A stretch of DNA of 11,331 nucleotides from Amoebophrya sp. AT5.2 (GCA_005223375.1 RXOD01006084.1:1-11331), one strand, 5' to 3'. Positions 1-8,403 are shown, counted from the first letter of the stretch. A program made the numbers and translations. Notes: a model not told the origin generated them from the letters alone.

Positions 1-2
1 CA

Positions 3-3000
3 GCCTCCACCGCGGCCGTTGCGCCAGTCCCCTCGGCTGCATCAGCCGTCACCTCTGAAGAAGGGATTGAGTCAGCCGTTCACTTCCGCGCACAAGCGTC
101 CCAGCTTCTGAACACGCCAGGCCTCCCAAAATGCGAAGCAATAGCCAGGCGCCGCAACCTAAGGCTGGCAAATATCGAGGCGACGAAGTTAGCCAGGGCG
201 GTCGAGGAAGAATTGGGCTTTCCCCGGGGGGACATCAGACTCCCCGGGGGAAGAAAAGGACCACACCTTTGGCTCAGTTTCCGCTTGGCCATACAAGCAC
301 GCGCGTTCCAGAAGGAGTACGACGCGGGTTGCATACGAATTCCGCCCGGCCCTGAGGTAAAATTCGAAATAAAAATCCACGAAAAACCGGAGACGAAGAA
401 GAGAAGAGGCGAGTCGAGTTATGAGCCCTCCTCGCCGCTGCGAAAGAAAAAACGAAACGCCTCAAATCATGAACCGGCGTCTTCCTCGCGGACGTCCGAA
501 TCATCTTCCTCGTGCGCATCCCCGTTATTTACGCCGTCGCAAAAACAGACGAATAATGGAGACATGAAAGAAGCAGCAGCAAATGCGAAGCAAGTAGTAG
601 ACCAGGACGGGGGCGAAAAAGCGGACGTCGTTGAAGCTACTGATGCGGCGCCGCTCAGTTTCGATTACTCAAGCGACGAGGATGGCCTTCGCGGCAAGAG
701 GAGTGCTGGAGGATGTGGCGACAACATGGTAGTAGAACCAGACGACCTCCTTGCGGTGGACGACTGCGAATACTCCGTGATGGACCTCGCATCCGAGTTG
801 GATTGGGCCATTGAGCAGTCAGTTCTTGATCCAGATAGTGAAGAGGAAGAGAGTAGCGGCAGCGAAAGTGAGACCAGTCAAAAAACGCCACCCCTCCAAG
901 GCGAAGAAGGCGCCGGCGAACGTGATCCGCGACAAGCAAAAGACAAGGAAGCTGCGAAAAAAGGGAGTAGAAAAAAACCATGCCAAGGACGAGTCGCCTG
1001 CTCCATCGTGGTGTGCTGCGCGCCGGGAGGATCCACCGACAAAGCGCCGGAGCGAGTAAAAAAAAGCCAGAATAGAGAAAAAGCGAACTGCCGACTAATT
1101 CTGAAGAAAACACAGGACACCTGTGGGGCGGCGGGCGCACTGGTCCCTGTGACGACTTACCGCGTTAAGATAAGGATGACGCAGCTAAACAGAAATTGCA
1201 CGCCAGGTGAGCGCAGCGCGGCGTTGCGGACCGCACTAAACGAGACGAAACTCAAGGAGATCGCCAAGGTACAGCTACAGAAGATGCAGGGGGTCGGCCG
1301 TGGAAAATTCGAGCACAGAGTTGGAAAGCAAAACAGTGCAGAAGTGCAGAGGTCCGAAGTAGCGACGTCAACACCAAAATGGCTGCTCGACCGCAAGTGC
1401 CCGGTGTGGGCCGGCTTCTGGTGCGCGCAGTCACTCCGGAACATCGGCAAAAAGTTCCCCAACCCAAACAGCAAGGAGATGGGAGAACCCAAAAAAGTGA
1501 AGATCTTCCTCGGGCGGCCACTTGAGAACGAGGACGCAAAAGCCACCATCAAGAAGAAACTGGAGCAGGAATTCCCGGACGGCGCTGTGGAAATAACGTT
1601 CACGGACGGCTTGTCAAAAAAACAACAAAAGGAGTTGTTTGATGCCGGGCAGCAGGAACCATCGAGCGAAGACGAAGCGGAAGACGCCGGCACCGCCGCG
1701 GGCGACGCACAAGTCAACGCAGCATCGGCAAGCGGACTCAACAAAAAATATGAAGAATCCAAGAACGACCCGCAGCGCGAGTGCCGCCAGTTCTTCCGCG
1801 AAAGCAAAATCCTCGAGAAAGTCCCAAGACGGTTACGACAGCGACCGGGGAAACTAGACGGCGCCGCATCCATTCGTCCAAGGAAAGACTGGCGCAGGAG
1901 AGATGCGGTGCTGATGACGATTGCAGCTACGACCGACTCGAGGGGGCAAGAAAAAAAAATCGAAGAAGCAATCAACAGTATTGGCCTAGAGCTGGTGACT
2001 CACCAACGAGCTGCGCGCGACGGAATAGCGCTGAGGTTGAAGGCGAGTGGCCAGTTCTATGGCATGGCCATGTCGAGTAAGGAACTCGAGTTGCTCAAGA
2101 AGAATGACGCAGCAAAAAGTCAGCAAATGAGAGAAGCACGCGTCGAAAAGAAAGGGGAAACAAGAAAGATGGTGAGGCTGAAAGTGTTTGGGCAGCCAAA
2201 AATCCCCTCCGTGCTGCTCGAAGGTTTGCGCAGCCTGCCCGGACTGCCCCGTGTCAACCCGGAGGAGGAAGAGGTACCCGCGCGCACGTACCCCAAGGGA
2301 GAGCTGCTCCCTATGTCAATAAAAAAGCGGTCCGGGCTGGAAACCTGGGTCGGATCCACGCTGCACACGAAGTTTGAAAAGGTAAACAAAGGTTTCCGAC
2401 ACTGTGTTACGGTTGACGTCACCGAGCAGTTCTACCAAGAGGTTCTTTGCAAAGCGGTAAGTCTCGCGCTCCAGGAAGAGCCGCGCTGGGGGACGACGGA
2501 AATCCGAACGGACTACAAACAGCAGCGTCGTCTTATCGCAGTAGCCACTCACGACGACGTGCACGCAATGGCCGCTTCCCTGAACCCAGTCAACGTCATT
2601 GTCTACAGTTCATCGGACCCAGCGCACTGCGTGCAGGACGTGCTTCAGAAGTTGACTCTAGCGCTCGGCATTCCGCGGCACGCTCCCGTACTTATACCGC
2701 ACGCGACGAACATCTCACCCAACGAACGCAACCCGAGTACCGCGGGTAGCAGGACAAGGGCCATGTACGAACAGCTGAAGGAGCTACACGACGAGTCATT
2801 TCACGGCACCCGCCGGAGCGGAATGGGGTTCGCGACGGCCACTAGTGATCCCGAAGAGGTGGCGAGACTCGTGGAAAACGCGCTTTCGAGTACGACAAGC
2901 CGCGCGACCAGGTTTCGTGAACTAGCCGCGCCGAACGGAACAAAGCTTCGTGCTGTTGAGGTCTATCACAAAACCGAGGCGGAGTTGCGAGGCCGACTGG

Positions 3001-6000
3001 CAGACGAAATCAAGAACGTCCGAAAAGATTGGATTCTGCCGCAGCTTCCACTCGCGCGCGCAGCCTTGAAAAAGAAAACGGCCGAAAAAAAGAAGGAAGC
3101 AGTAGTCCGTGCTGGAGAACTTCCCGAAGTACCGCAGTGCGAAAAACTTCACTTGGGCTGGGAACAAGACGCACTCCGTGGGAAGGGAAAAGAAAAAAAA
3201 GACAGCGCTGCGGATGCAGCGCAGCAGGTGAAGAAGTCCGCAGACGCGAAGAAAAAGAAAAGGACGCCAGCAGGACAGAAAACAGGCGACGGGCGAACAG
3301 AAGCAGCCTCAGCGTCTGCTACTTCTCAATTAGTCACCCGCGCACCTGCCCCAGATAAGGACGAAGGAGAAGCCGACGCGCGCGTAGCAGAAGCAGCAAA
3401 CGCGACCACCAGCGCAGTACAGGACGGAGAACGCCGAGTCAACAAATACGTGACGGCGGTGTCGGTATCTGACGACGCAGCGCGACGGGAGTCGCTCAGC
3501 AGGGACTTCGCCCTCGTTCAGCAGAAGGAGAAAACGGAGTACGTGTCCAGATCCGCGAAGAACAAAAAGAACTTCCCCTTCCTCTTGCTGTCACTCTTCA
3601 ATAAAGGGGAGGCTTTCTCTGTTTTCTTGCGCAACGTGGACGGAGAATTGGTGCGGATTCACCACGACGCAGCGGGCACAACGATCACCGTCGTCGATTT
3701 CTTCTTTTCAACATACGAAAGAAGTTCCTGGCAGGCGGTGAAAACGCAGCTGGGGAAGGGAGAACCGGAAGAAATCATCGCTGAAATAAGATCGGCGATA
3801 CCTGCTGCCGCGACACGGACCAAAGAATGGGACGAAGTAGTTGATAAAAGCCAAGCGCCGCGGCGGAGAAGGGCGCAATGGGGAATCGAAGACAGGACGA
3901 TCGCCAAGCCCTCCACAAAACCAGGTGAAAATGGCGAGGAAGACGACGGCAGCGACGAAGCGGCGCCGGGAGGCAGTGAAGAACTAGTATGGGCGCAAAG
4001 TGTCGACCGCGACCTCGACGAGTGGTACGAACTCGGCCGAATACAGTTTATAGTAGTGTTCAACATCAACGGACTCACCCCAAACAAGGAGAAGCTGAAC
4101 AACCTCCGCGACAAATTCGACATTCTCGCCGTAAAGGCACGAGCAAAAACGTGGTCCGCGATTGTGCTGTTGTCCGAGACGAATGTGGTGCACTTTCAGG
4201 ACGCCGCTACGCGATGGGTCGGCGAGGACCAAGAGGTGCAAGGGAAGATACTAAGTGCAACCAGCAATATGGAATGCGGAGGGAGCTCCTGCGGCGGAGG
4301 AGCAGTAGTAGATGTGCGGCCGAAAGCCGGCATCAGAACAAGTCCGCCGCCAAAAGCCAGCGCGCAGTGGACCATAACGACAAAAAAACCGAACCTCGAA
4401 AATATTGTAATGGACGTGGGCCGGAAGGAAGACTACTTCGCCTGGGTGTCGGCCGCTGTTGAAGCAGAAACAGGAAAGCTTGCGGTCCAGGTGTATACTC
4501 CTCAGAGGAAGCTGGCAGCAGAAGAAGAGAAATGGGTTGAGTCGCAAATACATGAAGTGGTCCAGTGGGTCCGCACCGAGCGCAGAAAGGCGGCGGCGTA
4601 TATCGTTGGCGGCGACATCAACTACCAGTATGATGCCGAATCCCCAGCGGCCCTCGTAAGGGCAGTCAAAAGCAGCGGTCAGTACAACGAGGCCACCCGA
4701 AAAGCGGCTGCCCTACTGCTACAAGGCCTGCTCGAAAACACCACGGTACTTCAGTTGCACGAAGCCACAACATACAGAGGAGTAACGACGCCGGACTTCC
4801 TCGCCTACAGCGGGCCGCTTGACGCCGGCCGACAGAACACCTTCCTCGCCTGCTGGGACAAAGGCGACGAAGTCCCTCGATGGAAGGACTGGCATCAGGC
4901 GCAGCTGATCGACCAGTTCCAGGACCATGCGGCCATCGTTCTTTGTGTGCCTGTGCGCGGAGAAGACGAGTCGGGATCTCAGGAGGAGCAGGAAGGCTGG
5001 AAGGAAGGAAAGTGGTGGCAAAAGATGTGGAAAGCGAACGTGAAAACGCCGGCAGGCCTGAGAAAAGACGAAGACATGAAGGCGATCCGCAACGCAATAA
5101 AACCATGTGAACTCCCTCGGAACATATTCGGGCGGCTGGACGAGTTCCACCTTACTCCGCGGAACTACCTCCCGGACGACGGCCTCGCGATGGCCACCGA
5201 GGAAGAGAAGTACGCGTTCGCTGCCACGCCAATCAAAACACGGAGGGACGAGCCGCTTACCGCTCCGCAAATCGCGGATGTCTACAGAGAAGCAGACGCG
5301 GACCTCCGAGCGGCGAAGAGTAGTCATGATTACGAAGAAATACTTGCGCAGGCAATGCTGCGACTTGGCTTTGCGGCGCCACGGCACGTCAGCAGATCGA
5401 CAAATGCGGTAACCAGAGCGAAGCAACCGGACGCCGTCACCGGGGGCATCATGAGCAGAACCAAGAACGAATTCTTCGGATTAGTTCGGGGGGAGCCGGT
5501 GTCCACTCTCGAAGGTATCAGCGTAGATGGATTCAAGATGAGCTCGAATTTTACCGCCCTGCTAAATGTGGTGAGGTACTTTCTGCGCAAGCCGGCAGAA
5601 ACGAAGGCACTACTGGGAGTCGGTTGCGGGGAAATTGATTATCCTCAGCTGCTGCAGAAAATCTCGGCGGTCGCCAAAAACGCGAAGAAAATAACGTTCA
5701 CCGACGAGCACTTCGTCCAGGCGCTGAAGGAAATGAGCAGCGAAGTCCAAGGGCCGCATGGAGTCCGCGTCAAGGTGCTTCAGGGCATGCCGCTGCGCCA
5801 CCGTCGCCACTTCCTGAACTTGTATGAGGAGGAGCTGGAAAAGATTCGCCTCCACTCTAACCCGAAGTCCCTCTACCTCTGCATACAACAGCCGCTGATG
5901 CTTGCGACCTTCCTGGCGAAGGGGAGCAAGGTCCTGACGGCCGGCAAAGTAAGAACCGTGTACACCGACGCGCTAGCAACCCGCGGGGAAGACAAACTCC

Positions 6001-8090
6001 TCGGCGACATGACGCGCGACGCACAATACGAAGAAGGGGCCACCAGCAGCGGTTTTGCGTCAGGAGGGATTCGCCGGGTTTCACTCTCCTCCGCGACCAT
6101 TCGACGTACAGAACAGGCGGAATGGATTCACTGTGGCCAGAAGGTGAGGAGAATAATGAAGGTCAGCTGCGACATGAGGATGCAGTTCGACACACAGACG
6201 CCTCGAGTTTTGTTTGTCGTGAGCAGGTCACTCGGATTGCCCCCGCGCCTGCTGCTCCGAAACTTGTTGTCCCTGGCGCAGAGGAAAGCAATATTCTCAC
6301 TGGGAGGGTTGCATTTGAAAGCCTCCCGCTGCAATTACTGCATGCAAGGAACGGCGGAGGCGATGATCGTCGGCTCGGTCTTGCTCGCCCCGCTTCTCCG
6401 AGCAATAAAAAATTTTCTCGTGAGAATATACAACGAGTCCTTCCAGCTGGGGGATATTGCTCAGATACAAACCGCCGAGCAGAAACTTCGCGACGAAATC
6501 CAGCAACTACGGAAAGTCTTCGCGTCAGAAGAATACACTTGCGAAGACGTCGCGCCCAGCAACCTAGTGGCCCCGCCGCGCGGAGCCGCACAAACCTCTC
6601 CCTCACGACCAAGGAACATCTTCCGCCTTGCAGACGTCGCGGGGCTCTCCTCCGACGAAGAGAAGAAGATGAAAAAGTTCGTTGCGGATGCGCACGGCGT
6701 GGTGGACGACACGGAGATTTCGATACCATTCGAAAGTCACAACGTCGCGGACGGAAAGCTTCGGGCGGTCGTTTCGCCGGTACTTCGAGCGGTCGAAGAC
6801 TACGCGGAAATCTCCGAGCTATTTTTAGCAGCGGATAAATGCGAAGCGGTTTTCATCGGAGCAGCGGAAACTCCTGAAGCAGCTTTTTCCGAAGCAGCTC
6901 AAGCTGTGGGACCAGTCCTCGGGCTGTTCGGGAGAAAAATTGCCGTAAAAAAGTACATCAAGCTGTTTGGGCAAATAATTTGTCAACAAGTACGCGGTCC
7001 GACGGCAGACGCCAAGTTCGTGGCGGCAGTACGGCAGCAGATCTTTTTCGGCGGAGCAATGGCGACGAAGGTGTGCCAGGCGGCGACGACCTTGACCAGC
7101 AGCCAAGTGCAGGAGGTCCACAGCTGGCTCACCATGGCGAGATGCAGACATCTGCTGGTCGACAGGCTGGTGGCGACAGGATCCGCGCGGGACGCGGTTC
7201 TTACCAACGTCCTCGAACAAATAAACATCAGCAGACTGAAGTTACTAGGCTGCAGTACTCAGCTGAGGCGCGCAGCTAAAGGGAAAACCATAAAAGCTAC
7301 GTTGCGGAAACTGTGCAGGACGGTGCGGCGAGCCGCCTTGAACCACATCGCCCAATGTGGATCAGGGAAGTCCCCAGCCATGCAGAAGTGCAGCTGCCTG
7401 GGGCTCGACCAAGAAGACCAAAATGCACGGCTGCAGGTCCTGAAAAGCGGAGCCCGCCCGGTCGCTGACCTTCGACTTCCAGCGGAGATTAGGACGCGAT
7501 TCTCGCTTCGTGCTCACGACGGGGGAAACCACCAAAAAACCTACGACGCGGTCATAAAACCCGACCGAGGGGGCGGGGCAAGATGGTCTGCAGCAGGTCG
7601 CGTGATCAGATGCAGAGTGACGGTACCGGACGAAGCCTGTCTTCCCTCCATGGTGGCAGCGCGGTATCAGTATGCTCTCAGTGCACTCCGGGTAGCGAAG
7701 AAGTCCGGTAAGCAAGGGGAAATTCTCATAGAAGGGTTCCCAGTAATCATGATCCGCAAGAGCCCCCTCATCAAGAGCGCAATCCATGAACAATTCGCCG
7801 CGGGGGAGACGAAGGTAGTACTAGCCGAAGAGAAGTCGGCAAGCCAGCAAGACGAGGCCAGCGACGTCGTGCCACTGCATGAAGAGGAGCATACAAGGTT
7901 CTTCCCGGCAGCCTGGGAAGAAACGTGGCCTCGAGACCCGGCAGGGGACGACTCCGATGAAGACGAGGAGGAATGGGCTGCGGAGTTGCAGAGTGAAATG
8001 CAGAATCCCGCGGTAAGACGGAGCCTCAAGGCCGTGCAAGCCCAATTCCGGCAGATTCGCGTGGGCGCAGCAGTGGAAGCGGAGGAATGA
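3..8090 (+). CDS. LINE-type retrotransposon polyprotein (endonuclease-reverse transcriptase), N-terminally incomplete
   Basis: The frame is open from the first full codon (3-5) to TGA at 8088-8090, giving 2,695 residues (numbered from base 3). The first in-frame ATG is at 564, but a folded-looking segment precedes it (residues 52-125), so the true start is probably upstream of the window. Order: RRM-like segment; bipartite basic NLS-like stretch near 390-455; Ser-, acidic- and Lys-rich linkers; further RRM-like segments at residues about 497-546, 634-701 and 799-872; Lys/Ala/Glu-rich linker (about 3060-3420); AP-like endonuclease (about 1347-1650); reverse transcriptase (about 1897-2330); unassigned C-terminus with an acidic patch near 7940-7990. 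In this family the endonuclease nicks the target and the reverse transcriptase copies element RNA from the nick, in the nucleus. No stop or frameshift is visible over 8 kb, so the copy may be recent. No CCHC knuckle or RNase H is seen. The protein is unusually long for a LINE ORF. Confidence 0.85.
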   Translation, partial: ASTAAVAPVPSAASAVTSEEGIESAVHFRAQASQLLNTPGLPKCEAIARRRNLRLANIEATKLARAVEEELGFPRGDIRLPGGRKGPHLWLSFRLAIQARAFQKEYDAGCIRIPPGPEVKFEIKIHEKPETKKRRGESSYEPSSPLRKKKRNASNHEPASSSRTSESSSSCASPLFTPSQKQTNNGDMKEAAANAKQVVDQDGGEKADVVEATDAAPLSFDYSSDEDGLRGKRSAGGCGDNMVVEPDDLLAVDDCEYSVMDLASELDWAIEQSVLDPDSEEEESSGSESETSQKTPPLQGEEGAGERDPRQAKDKEAAKKGSRKKPCQGRVACSIVVCCAPGGSTDKAPERVKKSQNREKANCRLILKKTQDTCGAAGALVPVTTYRVKIRMTQLNRNCTPGERSAALRTALNETKLKEIAKVQLQKMQGVGRGKFEHRVGKQNSAEVQRSEVATSTPKWLLDRKCPVWAGFWCAQSLRNIGKKFPNPNSKEMGEPKKVKIFLGRPLENEDAKATIKKKLEQEFPDGAVEITFTDGLSKKQQKELFDAGQQEPSSEDEAEDAGTAAGDAQVNAASASGLNKKYEESKNDPQRECRQFFRESKILEKVPRRLRQRPGKLDGAASIRPRKDWRRRDAVLMTIAATTDSRGQEKKIEEAINSIGLELVTHQRAARDGIALRLKASGQFYGMAMSSKELELLKKNDAAKSQQMREARVEKKGETRKMVRLKVFGQPKIPSVLLEGLRSLPGLPRVNPEEEEVPARTYPKGELLPMSIKKRSGLETWVGSTLHTKFEKVNKGFRHCVTVDVTEQFYQEVLCKAVSLALQEEPRWGTTEIRTDYKQQRRLIAVATHDDVHAMAASLNPVNVIVYSSSDPAHCVQDVLQKLTLALGIPRHAPVLIPHATNISPNERNPSTAGSRTRAMYEQLKELHDESFHGTRRSGMGFATATSDPEEVARLVENALSSTTSRATRFRELAAPNGTKLRAVEVYHKTEAELRGRLADEIKNVRKDWILPQLPLARAALKKKTAEKKKEAVVRAGELPEVPQCEKLHLGWEQDALRGKGKEKKDSAADAAQQVKKSADAKKKKRTPAGQKTGDGRTEAASASATSQLVTRAPAPDKDEGEADARVAEAANATTSAVQDGERRVNKYVTAVSVSDDAARRESLSRDFALVQQKEKTEYVSRSAKNKKNFPFLLLSLFNKGEAFSVFLRNVDGELVRIHHDAAGTTITVVDFFFSTYERSSWQAVKTQLGKGEPEEIIAEIRSAIPAAATRTKEWDEVVDKSQAPRRRRAQWGIEDRTIAKPSTKPGENGEEDDGSDEAAPGGSEELVWAQSVDRDLDEWYELGRIQFIVVFNINGLTPNKEKLNNLRDKFDILAVKARAKTWSAIVLLSETNVVHFQDAATRWVGEDQEVQGKILSATSNMECGGSSCGGGAVVDVRPKAGIRTSPPPKASAQWTITTKKPNLENIVMDVGRKEDYFAWVSAAVEAETGKLAVQVYTPQRKLAAEEEKWVESQIHEVVQWVRTERRKAAAYIVGGDINYQYDAESPAALVRAVKSSGQYNEATRKAAALLLQGLLENTTVLQLHEATTYRGVTTPDFLAYSGPLDAGRQNTFLACWDKGDEVPRWKDWHQAQLIDQFQDHAAIVLCVPVRGEDESGSQEEQEGWKEGKWWQKMWKANVKTPAGLRKDEDMKAIRNAIKPCELPRNIFGRLDEFHLTPRNYLPDDGLAMATEEEKYAFAATPIKTRRDEPLTAPQIADVYREADADLRAAKSSHDYEEILAQAMLRLGFAAPRHVSRSTNAVTRAKQPDAVTGGIMSRTKNEFFGLVRGEPVSTLEGISVDGFKMSSNFTALLNVVRYFLRKPAETKALLGVGCGEIDYPQLLQKISAVAKNAKKITFTDEHFVQALKEMSSEVQGPHGVRVKVLQGMPLRHRRHFLNLYEEELEKIRLHSNPKSLYLCIQQPLMLATFLAKGSKVLTAGKVRTVYTDALATRGEDKLLGDMTRDAQYEEGATSSGFASGGIRRVSLSSATIRRTEQAEWIHCGQKVRRIMKVSCDMRMQFDTQTPRVLFVVSRSLGLPPRLLLRNLLSLAQRKAIFSLGGLHLKASRCNYCMQGTAEAMIVGSVLLAPLLRAIKNFLVRIYNESFQLGDIAQIQTAEQKLRDEIQQLRKVFASEEYTCEDVAPSNLVAPPRGAAQTSPSRPRNIFRLADVAGLSSDEEKKMKKFVADAHGVVDDTEISIPFESHNVADGKLRAVVSPVLRAVEDYAEISELFLAADKCEAVFIGAAETPEAAFSEAAQAVGPVLGLFGRKIAVKKYIKLFGQIICQQVRGPTADAKFVAAVRQQIFFGGAMATKVCQAATTLTSSQVQEVHSWLTMARCRHLLVDRLVATGSARDAVLTNVLEQINISRLKLLGCSTQLRRAAKGKTIKATLRKLCRTVRRAALNHIAQCGSGKSPAMQKCSCLGLDQEDQNARLQVLKSGARPVADLRLPAEIRTRFSLRAHDGGNHQKTYDAVIKPDRGGGARWSAAGRVIRCRVTVPDEACLPSMVAARYQYALSALRVAKKSGKQGEILIEGFPVIMIRKSPLIKSAIHEQFAAGETKVVLAEEKSASQQDEASDVVPLHEEEHTRFFPAAWEETWPRDPAGDDSDEDEEEWAAELQSEMQNPAVRRSLKAVQAQFRQIRVGAAVEAEE
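156..377 (+). other. RRM-like segment at the N-terminal side of the retroelement protein
   Basis: Residues 52-125 read as strand (NLRLANI), helix (TKLARAVEEELG), strand (DIRLPGG), strand (HLWLSFR), helix (AIQARAFQKEYDAG) and strand (VKFEIKI). This is the order of an RRM or other ferredoxin-like fold. LINE proteins often carry RNA-binding modules, including RRMs, ahead of the endonuclease, so binding the element's own RNA would be a natural role. Canonical RNP1/RNP2 aromatic residues are not clearly present. The call rests on the predicted secondary-structure pattern only. Confidence 0.4.
1491..2618 (+). other. Cluster of possible beta-alpha-beta RNA-binding-like modules
   Basis: Several segments repeat the same strand/helix alternation. 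Residues 497-546 begin KVKIFLG and continue into a long helix and AVEITFT. Residues 634-701 begin DAVLMTIAATT, followed by a Glu/Lys helix, a strand GIALRLKAS and a second helix. Residues 799-872 give the fullest match: CVTVDVT, helix, TEIRTDY, RRLIAVAT, helix HAMAASL, then VIVYSS. Between them, around 2164-2390, is one less regular segment (MVRLKVFG onward). They do not obviously resemble each other in sequence. They could be diverged RRM-like domains or unrelated alpha/beta folds. Confidence 0.3.
4041..4950 (+). other. AP-like (EEP family) endonuclease domain
   Basis: The domain holds the signature motifs of LINE AP-type endonucleases in the right order: FNING with the metal-ligand Asn at residue 1356 (4068-4070), LLSET with Glu 1392 (4176-4178), VYTP with Tyr 1498, GGDIN with Asp 1538 and Asn 1540 (4614-4622), TTPDFL with Asp 1598, and QDH with Asp 1641 and His 1642 (4923-4928), where most relatives have SDH. 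All residues expected for Mg-dependent phosphodiester cleavage are therefore present. In this family the domain nicks chromosomal DNA to expose the 3' OH primer. A Gly/Cys-rich loop (CGGSSCGGG, about 4276-4302) sits where many relatives have the GG(V/A) strand. Confidence 0.8.
5690..7000 (+). other. Reverse transcriptase domain of non-LTR type, with an insertion between motifs B and C
   Basis: FT..HF..ALKEM followed by QGPHGV (5697-5765) matches the conserved start of LINE reverse transcriptases, usually ApGPDGI. KVRTV then SGFASGG (about 5946-6070) fits motif 1/2. Motif A is CDMRMQFD with catalytic Asp 2057 (6171-6173). Motif B is CMQGTAEA (Gln 2115), followed by VLLAPLLRAI. Motif C is best read as VVDDTEISI with Asp 2235 and 2236 (6705-6710), followed at the normal spacing by LAADKCEAVFIG (motif D, Lys 2279) and KYIKLFG (motif E, from 6951). 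The spacing from motif B Gln to motif C Asp is 120 residues, far more than usual. A Tyr-led YNES at 6429-6440 occupies the place where motif C would fall without an insertion. Confidence 0.75.
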
Positions 8091-8385
8091 AGCAGGAACG
8101 GAGGACGAAGGAAGGACGGCTTTTACCCTCGGGTTTTGCTGGTGCGGTTCGAGATGCCTCTTGCTGCGATTGCTCAGCTGGCTGGTCGGCCCGTTCTTCC
8201 TGGACTTTAAAGGGGAGCGGCGACACAAAAAGAAACATCCAGTACGGCACTTCCAGAAGGGTTGGCAGTGGGATTCCGGCGATGCAGTAAATCAGGGAGT
8301 CGCAGAATCCGGATGCTCGGGGGGCAAAGAAGTGTTGCTGCAAAAAGTGTAGATATAGCAATTTCCACCTGTAAGAAAAAGAAAG
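8091..8385 (+). other. Probable 3' UTR of the retroelement
   Basis: This non-coding stretch follows the TGA. It has no AATAAA and no long reading frame starting with ATG. It ends with the A-rich run GTAAGAAAAAGAAAG (8371-8385), a plausible short tail of a non-LTR element. A diverged pair, AGATATAGCAATTT (8351-8364) and AGATATCAATTG (8384-8395), sits around that run. The 3' UTR of such elements usually carries the structure recognised by the reverse transcriptase, but I see no strong hairpin by eye. Confidence 0.4.
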
Positions 8386-8403
8386 ATATCAATTGTTCTA
8401 TTC

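Larger units (their letters stand above)
1..8385 (+). mobile_element. LINE-type (non-LTR) retrotransposon, 5' truncated by the window edge
   Basis: The region combines one giant open frame encoding an AP-like endonuclease followed by a reverse transcriptase, about 295 bases of non-coding sequence after the stop, and an A-rich stretch at 8371-8385. That is the usual order of a single-ORF non-LTR element that moves by target-primed reverse transcription. No long terminal repeats, integrase, protease or RNase H motifs are visible, which argues against an LTR or DIRS element. The 5' end, promoter and any target-site duplication lie outside or cannot be recognised. The 3' boundary near 8385 is a guess from the A-rich run and from the change to AT-richer, repeat-bearing sequence beyond it. 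Clade assignment cannot be made by eye. Confidence 0.8.

Noticed and set aside
1157..1975. 272-residue reverse-strand open frame
   Set aside because: It lies antisense within the retroelement frame, has low-complexity Ser/Cys/Phe-rich composition from the complement of Lys/Glu codons, and shows no domain.
4719..5426. 235-residue reverse-strand frame
   Set aside because: It is antisense to the endonuclease-RT linker with no recognisable motif.
6122..6838. 238-residue plus-strand frame overlapping the RT
   Set aside because: It is a shifted frame over clear RT motifs, Arg-rich and without domain features.
8161..8352. Hydrophobic start LRLLSWLVGPFF as a possible signal peptide exon for the downstream gene
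   Set aside because: There is no ATG in that frame, it begins at TTG inside the retroelement 3' UTR, and no clear donor links it to the downstream exons.
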